In this document: piece by piece, positions 1 to 5,193 of the stretch
Layout of the letters: each line of letters begins with the position of its first letter
Numbering within the stretch: position 1 is the first letter of the stretch
From: JANNSW01 sp031431235
GTDB taxonomy: Bacteria; Pseudomonadota; Alphaproteobacteria; Rhizobiales; Hyphomicrobiaceae
DNA: 6,057 bases
Direction: 5' to 3'
Assembly (NCBI GenBank): GCA_031431235.1
Contig: JANPDA010000510.1
Coordinates: 1 to 6,057 of the forward strand
Position numbers and translations under genes: made by a program
Notes under the pieces: model-generated
What the model was told of the DNA's origin: nothing
Databases searched by the model: none
Seen by the model: the letters and a program-made list of their open reading frames with translations, nothing else

Positions 1-320
1 CACAGCTCGCGGTCGATGGGTTGAACCTGCAGGAGTGCCGCCAGCTCGGTCAACCGTGCCATAATGGCCTTGGGCGACAATCTGCCACGTAGCTCCAGCA
101 CGCCGATTCCAGCCGTTGCGGACGGCGGAAACCCGAGCACATGACCGAAGTCGTGATCGAGCGTCACCAGCACCCGCCCTTCGTCCCGGCACACCGCGTA
201 GAGGCTCTCGTCGGACGCTCCCGACAAGTCCTGCTCGACGACGGTCATGACATCGTGACCTTCGGCCGCGAGCAGGTCGCGGCCAGCTGGCCCGAGGTTC
301 TCGTCGAGCTTCAGCTTCAT
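1..320 (-). CDS. DUF5615 PIN-like toxin, 3' end beyond window
   Basis: This is the probable toxin of a DUF433/DUF5615 toxin-antitoxin pair. Proteins of this family have a compact PIN-like fold and are presumed ribonucleases. The 106 visible codons show the family hallmarks in order: LDEN at residues 5-8 with acidic D6 and E7, GHDV at 21-24, SGASDE at 33-38, and TLDHDF at 53-58 with D55 and D57. A C-terminal part follows (ELRGRLSP at about 76-83) and reaches PIDREL at the edge. The usual length is roughly 110-120 residues, so only a short tail is missing. The ATG at 320-318 overlaps the stop of the DUF433 gene as ATGA, so translation is probably coupled, with the antitoxin made first. The acidic positions expected of the family are intact, so nothing suggests decay. 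RNase activity and RNA target are inferred from the family, not seen. Confidence 0.88.
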   Translation of the reverse strand, partial: MKLKLDENLGPAGRDLLAAEGHDVMTVVEQDLSGASDESLYAVCRDEGRVLVTLDHDFGHVLGFPPSATAGIGVLELRGRLSPKAIMARLTELAALLQVQPIDREL

Positions 321-559
321 TCGGCTGCGCCAACCGGCAATGGTACGATGCGCTCGCGAGCGACCTCGGCCGCATAGGCGATCGCGGCGCGGATGTCGTC
401 CGCTTCCAGCTGCGGGTAGGCATTGAGAATGTCGGCCTCGCTTTCCCCGCTCGCCAGGAAATCGAGGATCAGCGACACCCAAATGCGGGTGCCCTTGAAG
501 CAGGGCTTGCCGAAGCAGACATTGGGATCGATCGAGATTCGATCCAGCAGCGGGCTCAT
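317..559 (-). CDS. DUF433 antitoxin (80 aa)
   Basis: This small DUF433 protein is the usual partner of a DUF5615 toxin. It is thought to bind the toxin and, through a helix-turn-helix-like fold, its own promoter. Visible signature: RISIDPNV at residues 7-14, GKPCFKGTRI at 17-26, a helix with LILDFLASGESEADIL at 30-45, then AYPQLEADDIRAAI at 47-60 and AYAAE at 61-65. I chose the ATG at 559 because the conserved domain begins a few residues later and a purine-rich GAAGG lies about 9 nt upstream. A longer in-frame start at 643 would add 28 Arg/Cys-rich residues that do not look like the family and would overlap another ORF. The stop overlaps the toxin start by 4 nt. Its own ATG overlaps the stop of the upstream 39-codon ORF by 4 nt. 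Confidence 0.88.
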   Translation of the reverse strand: MSPLLDRISIDPNVCFGKPCFKGTRIWVSLILDFLASGESEADILNAYPQLEADDIRAAIAYAAEVARERIVPLPVGAAE

Positions 560-675
560 GGGATGGCACCTTCGGGATCGGTAAGGCGTTGTGTCGGGCT
601 CGCATGCAGAGTGCGCCGCCCGTCGGGGAACTTGGCGACGCATGAGGTCTGCAAGAAGAATTCACCTCTATCCAT
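556..675 (-). CDS. Small ORF (39 aa) ahead of DUF433, unknown
   Basis: I do not recognise this short frame. It begins with ATG at 675, has an in-frame TAA four codons upstream, and ends in a TGA that overlaps the DUF433 start as ATGA. That is the same junction used between DUF433 and the toxin. The product starts MDRGEFFLQTS, has a single Cys at residue 12, a FPDGRRTL segment at 16-23, and ends DPEGAIP. It has no membrane segment or known motif. There is no good Shine-Dalgarno sequence before it. However, a candidate -10 box ends about 6 nt upstream, so a leaderless mRNA starting at the ATG is possible. It could be a third component of the toxin-antitoxin operon, a leader peptide that couples translation into the antitoxin, or chance. 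The two matching overlaps are the main support; coding is unproven. Confidence 0.4.
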   Translation of the reverse strand: MDRGEFFLQTSCVAKFPDGRRTLHASPTQRLTDPEGAIP

Positions 676-681
676 GACGAC

Positions 682-710
682 AGATTACCACAGGCGACCG
701 CTCCCTTCAA
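682..710 (-). promoter_or_regulatory. Candidate promoter of the toxin-antitoxin operon
   Basis: Read on the minus strand there is TTGAAG at 710-705 (matches the first four bases of the -35 consensus), a 17-bp spacer, and TAATCT at 687-682 (matches the key TA and final T of a -10). A transcript starting about 7 nt after the -10 would begin at about 675, the A of the ATG of the 39-codon ORF. The -10 match is only moderate, so this is a candidate judged by eye. The region also has to hold the start signals of the divergent dehydrogenase gene at 752. Confidence 0.35.
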
Positions 711-751
711 AGGCGACGCTGAGCGAACCGGCAACCTGAAGAGAGCTCACG

Positions 752-1651
752 ATGCTTCCCTTGCTCGACCGTTTCATCTCCCGCTGGCGCCGCCGCCATT
801 GGCGTCCGAGCGCGGCTACCAGCCGCTTCGCCACCATGCGCCCGCTCGCCGTCGTGACAGGCGCGTCCGAAGGCATCGGGCGGGCGCTGGCGCTCGAATT
901 TTCACGTAACGGCCATGGCACGCTGCTGGTCGCCCGCAGCCGCGAGGGCCTGGAGGAGACCGCCGCCCTCATCCGTGCCCGCGGCGGCGAGGCGCTCATC
1001 GTCGCTGCCGACCTCGCGACGAGCGAGGGGGCGGACGCGATCGAGCGGGCGCTGGAGGTGGCGGGCGCCTATGCCGATGTCCTCGTCAACAATGCGGGCA
1101 TCGGCCTGGCAGGGCCCTACGTCTCCCATGAACCCGATGCCATCCGCCATCTCGCCGACCTCAACATGCGCGCGCCTGCCGATCTGATGCGCCGCTTTCT
1201 GCCCGGCATGCTGGTGCGCGGCCGCGGTGGCATCCTCAATGTGGCCTCGCTCGGTGGGTTGGTGCCTGGACCCAATCAGGCGGCCTATTATGCGAGCAAA
1301 GCGTTTCTCGTCTCGCTCACTGAAGCGGTCGCACGGGAATGCGCAGGGCACGGCGTCCAGGTCTCGGTGCTGGTGCCCGGGCCGGTTGCGACAAAGTTCC
1401 ATGCCCGCATGGGCGCCGAACGGTCGTACTATCTGCCGATTCTGGGGGCACAGAGTGTGGAGGACGTTGCCCGCGCCGGCTATCGTGGCCTCGTCTGGGG
1501 GAGGGTCTTGATTCCAGCCGGTATCATCGATCATCTCTACGTCTTGGCGTTGCGGTTGATTCCCCACACGGTTACGATCCCGGTGATCGGCTGGATGTTG
1601 CGGCGGCGCAGCACGGAAGGCGACGATGCTTCAGGCGAGAGCGGGCAGTAG
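752..1651 (+). CDS. Short-chain dehydrogenase/reductase (SDR), 299 aa
   Basis: This is a classical-type SDR oxidoreductase of the COG0300 (DltE/YqjQ-like) kind. It is probably NAD(P)(H)-dependent and acts on an unknown alcohol/ketone substrate. Visible motifs: TGASEGIG cofactor loop at residues 36-43, an ARSR segment at 61-64 whose arginine favours NADPH, AADL at 85-88, NNAG at 113-116, N138, catalytic S166 in NVASLGG, YYASK at 179-183 (Y179 and K183), and PGPV at 209-212. The full tetrad is present. Before the Rossmann fold are about 28 extra residues rich in Arg and Trp. Near the C-terminus a hydrophobic stretch (about 258-282) could associate with membrane. The ATG at 752 has an AAGAGAG sequence about 6 nt upstream; an alternative ATG at 836 (M29) would start just before the fold but has no visible ribosome site. 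It is divergent from the toxin-antitoxin operon and overlaps the next gene by 26 nt. Confidence 0.9.
   Translation: MLPLLDRFISRWRRRHWRPSAATSRFATMRPLAVVTGASEGIGRALALEFSRNGHGTLLVARSREGLEETAALIRARGGEALIVAADLATSEGADAIERALEVAGAYADVLVNNAGIGLAGPYVSHEPDAIRHLADLNMRAPADLMRRFLPGMLVRGRGGILNVASLGGLVPGPNQAAYYASKAFLVSLTEAVARECAGHGVQVSVLVPGPVATKFHARMGAERSYYLPILGAQSVEDVARAGYRGLVWGRVLIPAGIIDHLYVLALRLIPHTVTIPVIGWMLRRRSTEGDDASGESGQ
1615..1620 (+). promoter_or_regulatory. Ribosome binding site GGAAGG for the amidotransferase gene
   Basis: GGAAGG lies 5 nt before the ATG at 1626, inside the end of the dehydrogenase reading frame. It decides the start of the overlapping amidotransferase gene in favour of 1626 over the later GTG at 1707, which lacks a similar site. 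Confidence 0.6.
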
Positions 1652-2417
1652 TGCGGCAGATCGGGGTTGCTGCACGCCCGAGGATTCACAACCGCGCTCG
1701 CGCGACGTGCTGATCGTGCTGCACGGGGAAGATTCCTGCCCCGGCCGGATCGGCCAGCTGCTGCGCCGGCGCGGCTACCGCCTCGATATCAGGAAGCCGA
1801 GATTTGGCTGCGTCTTGCCGGAAACGCTGCAAGGCCATGCCGGGGCCGTCATCTTCGGTGGTCCGATGAGCGCCAACGACCCCGACGAATTCATCAAGGC
1901 CGAGACAGATTGGATCGGAGTGGCGCTGAAGGAGGACAAGCCCTTCTTGGGCGTGTGTCTGGGTGCCCAGATGCTGGCCAAGTACCTCGGCGCCAAGGTT
2001 GCTTGCCACGAGGATCAACTGCACGAGATCGGCTATTGCGAGGTGATGCCGACGCCAGCAGGTCGGGCCTTCGGCGATTGGCCGGGCCAAGTCTACCACT
2101 GGCATTCCGAGGGCTTCGAGCTGCCAGCCGGTGCCAGCCTGCTTGCCCAGGGCCAGGATTTCCCCAATCAGGCCTGCAGCTATGGCCGGACCGCGGCCGG
2201 CATCCAGTTCCATCCCGAGATCACCTATGCCCTGGTCAATCGCTGGTCGGTGGACGCGAAATGGCGCGAGGGACGGCGCGGGGCGCAATCGCGCGAGGCC
2301 CAGCTCGCTGGCCACATCCGCCATGGAGCCGCCGTCGCCTCTTGGCTCGACCGCTTCCTCGACCGCTGGCTCGCCGGAGCGATCGGGGCCGGGTTGGCGC
2401 AGCAGGAAATTGCCTGA
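1626..2417 (+). CDS. Class I glutamine amidotransferase-like protein, 263 aa
   Basis: This is a stand-alone class I glutamine amidotransferase (COG0518, GMP-synthase-like) domain. The family uses a Cys-His-Glu triad to release ammonia from glutamine or to cleave related gamma-glutamyl amides. The triad is visible: GVCLGAQ at residues 109-115 with nucleophile C111, and FHPE at 195-198 with H196 and E198. The oxyanion-side loop FGGPMSAND is at 77-85, and HWHSEGFELP at 158-167 is typical of the subfamily. No synthetase or acceptor domain is attached, so the substrate is unknown. About 26 residues precede the first beta strand (VLIVLHGED). The C-terminus carries an Arg-rich segment and a WLDRFLDRWL helix (240-249). 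It starts within the end of the SDR gene and ends 27 nt before dnaX, which points to co-transcription. Its role beside dnaX is not evident. Confidence 0.88.
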   Translation: MLQARAGSSAADRGCCTPEDSQPRSRDVLIVLHGEDSCPGRIGQLLRRRGYRLDIRKPRFGCVLPETLQGHAGAVIFGGPMSANDPDEFIKAETDWIGVALKEDKPFLGVCLGAQMLAKYLGAKVACHEDQLHEIGYCEVMPTPAGRAFGDWPGQVYHWHSEGFELPAGASLLAQGQDFPNQACSYGRTAAGIQFHPEITYALVNRWSVDAKWREGRRGAQSREAQLAGHIRHGAAVASWLDRFLDRWLAGAIGAGLAQQEIA

Positions 2418-2444
2418 TCCGAGCGAAGCGGCTATGCCTCGGTC

Positions 2445-4208
2445 ATGGCGAGGAAGAAATCGACATCGGCGGGCGGCGACGGCCCCCTTGATTCAACTCC
2501 CGCGGCCGAGCAGAAGGCGCCGGGCGCACCCTATGTCGTGCTTGCCCGCAAGTACCGGCCGCAATCCTTCGAGGACCTGATCGGCCAGGAGGCAATGGTG
2601 CGCACCCTGCGCAATGCCTTCGAGACCGGGCGGATCGCGCAGGCCTACATGCTGACCGGTGTGCGCGGCGTCGGCAAAACCACGACCGCGCGCATTCTCG
2701 CGCGTGCGCTCAACTATTCGGTGCCGGGTGGCCTCGACCGGCCGACGATTGCGCTCGCGACGATCGGCCAGCACTGCCAGGCCATCATCGAGTCGCGCCA
2801 CCCCGACGTGATCGAGATGGACGCCGCCTCCAATACCGGCATCGACAACGTGCGCGAGATCATCGAGAGCGTGCGCTATCATCCGACGTCGGCGCGCACC
2901 AAGGTGTTCATCATCGACGAGGTGCACATGCTCTCGAAGGGGGCGTTCAACGCGCTCTTGAAGACGCTGGAGGAGCCTCCGCCGCACGTTAAATTCATTT
3001 TTGCGACGACCGAGATCCGCAAGGTTCCGGTGACCGTGCTCTCGCGCTGCCAGCGCTTCGATCTGCGGCGGGTGGATGCGAGCGTGCTCGCCGCTCATTT
3101 CGAGCGCATCGCCGGGAAGGAAGGGATCGCAATCGAGGCCGAGGCGCTGCAGACGATTGCCCGTGTTGCGGAAGGATCGGTGCGTGACGGCCTCTCGATC
3201 CTCGACCAAGCCTTCGCCACGTCCGAGGGCAAGGTCAATGCTCGATCCGTGCGCGCGATGCTGGGACTTGCCGATCGTGGCCGCGTCCTCGACCTGTTGG
3301 AAGCGGTGCTGCGTGGCGACGGCAAGGCGACGCTCGATCAATTCGCGAGCCTCTACAAGGATGGCGCCGATCCGATCGAGCTCTTGGGAGATCTGGCCGA
3401 AGCGGTGCACGGCGTCACACGTGCCAAGATTGCCGAGGCGCCGGGCGATCTGCTGAGCCAGGAGGAGCGCAAGCGCTGCATTGCGCTCGCCGCCCGGCTC
3501 AATGTCGGCCTGCTGTCGCGGGCCTGGCAGATGTTGCTGAAGGGCATCGAGGAGGCGGGACGTGCGCCCGACGCGGCAACGGCGGCCGAGATGGTGCTGG
3601 TGCGGCTCGCCTATGTGGCGATGCTGCCTTCACCCGACGAGGTGGTGCGCCGCATCAATGCTCGAGGCAGTGTTGCCGGGCCGGTGCCGCCGCGGCGTGC
3701 GCCGGCCGCAGCCGATTCCTATCCTGAGCCCGACGACGAATCGCCACCGGAGGATCGCGATGTGGCCCCCGACCCTGCCCTGCGGGCGCCCGCCACGCCT
3801 GCCGCGCCGCAATTCTCCTCCTTCGAGGACCTCGTCGCCTATGTGGGCCGCCGGCGCGAGGTGCTGCTGATGACCGAGCTCGAGGAGCGCGTGAGCCTCG
3901 TCCGGTTCGAGCCGCCGCAGGTCGAGCTGCATCTGCTCGCGGGCGCGGCGCCCGGTCTCGCCAACGACCTGAAGCAAAAGCTCGACCAGTGGACCGGCAA
4001 GCGCTGGGGCGTCTCGCTGTCGCGCGAGCCCGGCGCCCGTCCGCTCGGGGCCGTGCGCCGCGAGGGCAAGGCTGCCGAGATCGAGGCGGTGCGCCAGCTC
4101 CCGGCCGTCAAGGCAGTGCTGCAACACTTCCCCGGTGCGACCGTCACCGACATCCGGCCGATCGAGGACGCGGGCAACGAGGACGACGAGGGCAGCGCTC
4201 TCGGCTAG
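2445..4208 (+). CDS. dnaX: DNA polymerase III subunit gamma/tau
   Basis: This is the clamp-loader ATPase of the replicative polymerase, which loads the beta clamp and through tau bridges polymerase cores and helicase. The AAA+ core starts at about residue 32 (VLARKYRPQSFEDLIGQ). Visible parts: Walker A GVRGVGKT at 72-79 (K78), DAASNTGIDNVREI at 126-139, Walker B VFIIDEVHML at 154-163, LLKTLEEPP at 171-179, sensor FIFATTE at 184-190, and the SRC finger at 200-202 (R201). Domain III follows to about 390, then a Pro/Ala/acidic linker at about 411-455. The C-terminal domain (456-570, SSFEDLVAYVG onward) resembles DUF3646 (Pfam 12362), known from alphaproteobacterial tau. The zinc-binding cysteines of the E. 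coli protein are absent: only C111 remains at about 90-112. I saw no A-run slippery site that would make gamma by frameshift. The ribosome site before 2445 is weak. The TAG stop sits on the edge of a repeat. Confidence 0.97.
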   Translation: MARKKSTSAGGDGPLDSTPAAEQKAPGAPYVVLARKYRPQSFEDLIGQEAMVRTLRNAFETGRIAQAYMLTGVRGVGKTTTARILARALNYSVPGGLDRPTIALATIGQHCQAIIESRHPDVIEMDAASNTGIDNVREIIESVRYHPTSARTKVFIIDEVHMLSKGAFNALLKTLEEPPPHVKFIFATTEIRKVPVTVLSRCQRFDLRRVDASVLAAHFERIAGKEGIAIEAEALQTIARVAEGSVRDGLSILDQAFATSEGKVNARSVRAMLGLADRGRVLDLLEAVLRGDGKATLDQFASLYKDGADPIELLGDLAEAVHGVTRAKIAEAPGDLLSQEERKRCIALAARLNVGLLSRAWQMLLKGIEEAGRAPDAATAAEMVLVRLAYVAMLPSPDEVVRRINARGSVAGPVPPRRAPAAADSYPEPDDESPPEDRDVAPDPALRAPATPAAPQFSSFEDLVAYVGRRREVLLMTELEERVSLVRFEPPQVELHLLAGAAPGLANDLKQKLDQWTGKRWGVSLSREPGARPLGAVRREGKAAEIEAVRQLPAVKAVLQHFPGATVTDIRPIEDAGNEDDEGSALG

Positions 4209-4309
4209 AGCATTTTCCGACGAAGTGGCTACCGGTTCGTCGGAAGAAAATGCGACAAAACAAGAATCTTGAGCGCCCGATCGGACTCTATCGGATCGGA
4301 ATGCGCTCT
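4207..4309 (+). repeat. 103-bp palindromic intergenic repeat, copy 1
   Basis: This copy matches 5013-5115 with no gaps, 89 of 103 positions by hand count. It begins AGAGCATTTT and ends AATGCGCTCT, so the termini are partly inverted copies of each other. Inside is a strong stem: GCATTTT plus CCGACGAA (4210-4224) pairs with TTCGTCGG (4236-4243) and AAAATGC (4247-4253), with a 3-nt bulge. A weaker second stem lies at about 4279-4301 (CCGAT with ATCGG). The block AAAATGCGACAAAACAAGAA is identical in both copies. I recall similar elements between genes of Hyphomicrobiales. The first two repeat bases are also the last two of the dnaX stop codon. The element widens the dnaX-ybaB gap to 136 nt and could act as a transcript-end or stability structure. 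Confidence 0.88.
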
Positions 4310-4334
4310 GGACTGGGGACGAGCGAAGCAGGCG

Positions 4335-4339
4335 AGGAA
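4335..4339 (+). promoter_or_regulatory. Ribosome binding site AGGAA for ybaB
   Basis: AGGAA lies 5 nt before the ATG at 4345, downstream of the repeat. It supports the 4345 start over the nearby in-frame ATG at 4354. Confidence 0.55.
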
Positions 4340-4344
4340 CGACC

Positions 4345-4662
4345 ATGGACATCATGCAGGGACTGAAGAAGGCGCGCGAGCTGCAGGCCAAGATGCAGAC
4401 CGTGCAGGAGGAGCTGGCGAGCCTCGAGGTCGAGGGGCGCTCGGGCGGCGGTCTCGTCACCGTGAAGATGAATGGCAAGTTCGAGCTGCAGCGGCTGTCG
4501 ATCGATCCGAGTCTGATGAAGCCGGGCGACGCCGAGATGGTGGAGGATCTGGTGCTTGCCGCCCACCAGGACGCACGCGGCAAGGCGGAAGCCGCCATGC
4601 AGGAGAAGATGCGCGCCGCCACCGCCGGCCTGCCGATTCCGCCGGGCATGAAGCTCTGGTGA
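4345..4662 (+). CDS. ybaB: YbaB/EbfC family nucleoid-associated protein, 105 aa
   Basis: This is a small DNA-binding protein of the YbaB/EbfC family. These are dimers that bind DNA and affect nucleoid organisation. The frame shows the family layout: an N-terminal helix of coiled-coil character (about 5-29, KKARELQAKMQTVQEEL), the conserved beta region GGGLVTVKMNGKFELQRLSIDP at about 34-55 (G34-G36, N43-G44, D54), a second long helix at about 62-93, and a short tail GLPIPPGMKLW ending at W105. The length is normal. It lies downstream of dnaX, its usual neighbour, but separated by a 103-bp palindromic repeat. recR, which often follows, is not downstream in this window. The protein is probably complete and functional; its specific target genes cannot be deduced. 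Confidence 0.95.
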   Translation: MDIMQGLKKARELQAKMQTVQEELASLEVEGRSGGGLVTVKMNGKFELQRLSIDPSLMKPGDAEMVEDLVLAAHQDARGKAEAAMQEKMRAATAGLPIPPGMKLW

Positions 4663-4715
4663 GGCGGCTGCGGCGGGAGCGGATGCTGCCTGGGCTCGGC
4701 TGGCATCCCGGCTGA

Positions 4716-4762
4716 GCAGAGTTCGCAAAAATGGTCTTCCCGGTTTTGCGAGAAAACTCTGC
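4716..4762. repeat. Inverted repeat / hairpin A after ybaB
   Basis: GCAGAGTT (4716-4723) pairs with AACTCTGC (4755-4762), and CGCAAAA (4724-4730) with TTTTGCG (4744-4750). This gives 15 base pairs with a 4-nt bulge at 4751-4754 and a 13-nt loop (4731-4743). There is no trailing T-run, so it is not a textbook intrinsic terminator, but it may end or protect the ybaB transcript. Its loop begins ATGGTCTTCC, a 10-mer that recurs at 4818-4827 inside the next inverted repeat, so the two may belong to one composite element. Confidence 0.7.
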
Positions 4763-4775
4763 GAAATCAACGAAT

Positions 4776-4844
4776 CCAAGCAGACATTCGTCATGCGGGA
4801 CGCATGCCTCCGGCATGATGGTCTTCCGGCGAATGTCGGCTTGG
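4776..4844. repeat. Inverted repeat / branched hairpin B
   Basis: CCAAGCAGACATTCG (4776-4790) is the inverse complement of CGAATGTCGGCTTGG (4830-4844) at 14 of 15 positions. The 39 nt between hold a second inverted pair, TCATGC (4791-4796) with GCATGA (4813-4818), a GCATGC palindrome (4802-4807), and the 10-mer ATGGTCTTCC shared with hairpin A. The nested layout suggests a branched RNA or cruciform, as in palindromic intergenic repeats. No protein-coding role is apparent. Confidence 0.7.
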
Positions 4845-5012
4845 GCGCTGGTGCTTGGCGGCACGCGAGCCCGGAGCCCGAACGCGACCGCGGAGCCCGA
4901 GGTCCGGCATCGCCGACTGCGGCGCCGTCCGGGTCGAGGGTGTCGGGTTGGCGACGCGGGGGCAACCCTGGCAGCTTCGCATTGCCCGAACCGCCTATGC
5001 CACGCGGCCGCC

Positions 5013-5115
5013 AGAGCATTTTGGGACGAAATGACGACCGGCTCGTCAAAAGAAAATGCGACAAAACAAGAACCTAGCGCGCCCGTTCCGACTCTATCGG
5101 ATCGCAATGCGCTCT
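5013..5115 (+). repeat. 103-bp palindromic intergenic repeat, copy 2
   Basis: This is the second copy of the element at 4207-4309, in the same orientation, of equal length, with 14 substitutions and no gaps. The termini AGAGCATTTT and AATGCGCTCT are unchanged, as are AAAATGCGACAAAACAAGAA (5053-5072) and GACTCTATCGGATCG. The differences fall largely in the stem arms and loop. Here the first stem is shorter (GACGA with TCGTC, then TTTT with AAAA across a bulge), so this copy seems more decayed or structurally different. It lies about 80 nt before the oxidoreductase start. Confidence 0.88.
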
Positions 5116-5137
5116 AGCCCTTGCCACACCCGATCGC

Positions 5138-5173
5138 GCATGCAACGCATGGCCCGCAGGACCGTTGCAATGC
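5138..5173. repeat. Inverted repeat upstream of the oxidoreductase gene
   Basis: GCATGCAACG (5138-5147) is the inverse complement of CGTTGCAATGC (5163-5173) apart from one bulged base, with a 15-nt loop. It ends 20 nt before the start codon at 5194. It could be an operator, a 5' untranslated hairpin, or a leftover of the neighbouring repeat cluster. No promoter boxes are convincing around it. Confidence 0.4.
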
Positions 5174-5193
5174 TCGCGGGTGGGTGACGTCGG

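Larger units (their letters stand above)
4663..5193. other. 531-bp gene-free interval between ybaB and oxidoreductase
   Basis: No frame here has a recognisable domain; open frames on both strands cross the inverted repeats and look like by-products of high GC. Right after ybaB there is a weak 6-bp stem (GGATGC 4681-4686 with GCATCC 4703-4708). Then come two strong inverted repeats (4716-4762 and 4776-4844), a very GC-rich stretch (about 4845-5012), the second 103-bp repeat (5013-5115) and another inverted repeat (5138-5173). In the GC-rich stretch CGGAGCCCGA occurs exactly twice (4872-4881 and 4891-4900). I saw no 4.5S RNA, tRNA or recR remnant. Confidence 0.75.

Noticed and set aside
141..377. 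Plus-strand open frame of 78 codons
   Set aside because: It lies opposite the DUF5615 toxin and the end of DUF433, whose family motifs are clear; this frame shows no motif.
560..643. Longer DUF433 start at 643 giving 108 residues
   Set aside because: The extra residues are Arg/Cys-rich and unlike the family, and the ATG at 559 has a better ribosome site and the ATGA junction.
902..1567. Minus-strand open frame of 221 codons
   Set aside because: It is antisense to the SDR gene, which has all its catalytic motifs; it has no recognisable domain.
2418..2444. 4.5S (SRP) RNA gene before dnaX
   Set aside because: In some Alphaproteobacteria it lies here, but the 27-nt gap is far too short and no SRP core motif is visible.
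2493..3410. Minus-strand open frame of 305 codons opposite dnaX
   Set aside because: It is antisense to the AAA+ core of dnaX. Its His/Arg/Leu-rich composition is typical of the mirror of GC-rich codons, and no domain is visible.
3800..4000. Programmed frameshift site in dnaX for a gamma product
   Set aside because: Only a run of four A occurs near 3975; there is no heptameric slippery sequence with a following hairpin.
3630..4706. Minus-strand open frame of 358 codons over the dnaX end, repeat and ybaB
   Set aside because: It crosses two well-supported genes and the 103-bp repeat. Its FVAFSSDEPV segment recurs in another minus frame at 4457-5107 only because both translate the repeat.
4716..4762. 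Intrinsic terminator for ybaB
   Set aside because: The stem is strong but its arms are A/T-rich inside and no T-run follows, so I list it only as an inverted repeat.
4731..5117. Plus-strand open frame of 128 codons in the gap after ybaB
   Set aside because: It starts in the loop of hairpin A and ends at the end of repeat copy 2. Composition is Arg/Pro/Ala-rich without motifs, so it is a product of the repeats, not a gene.
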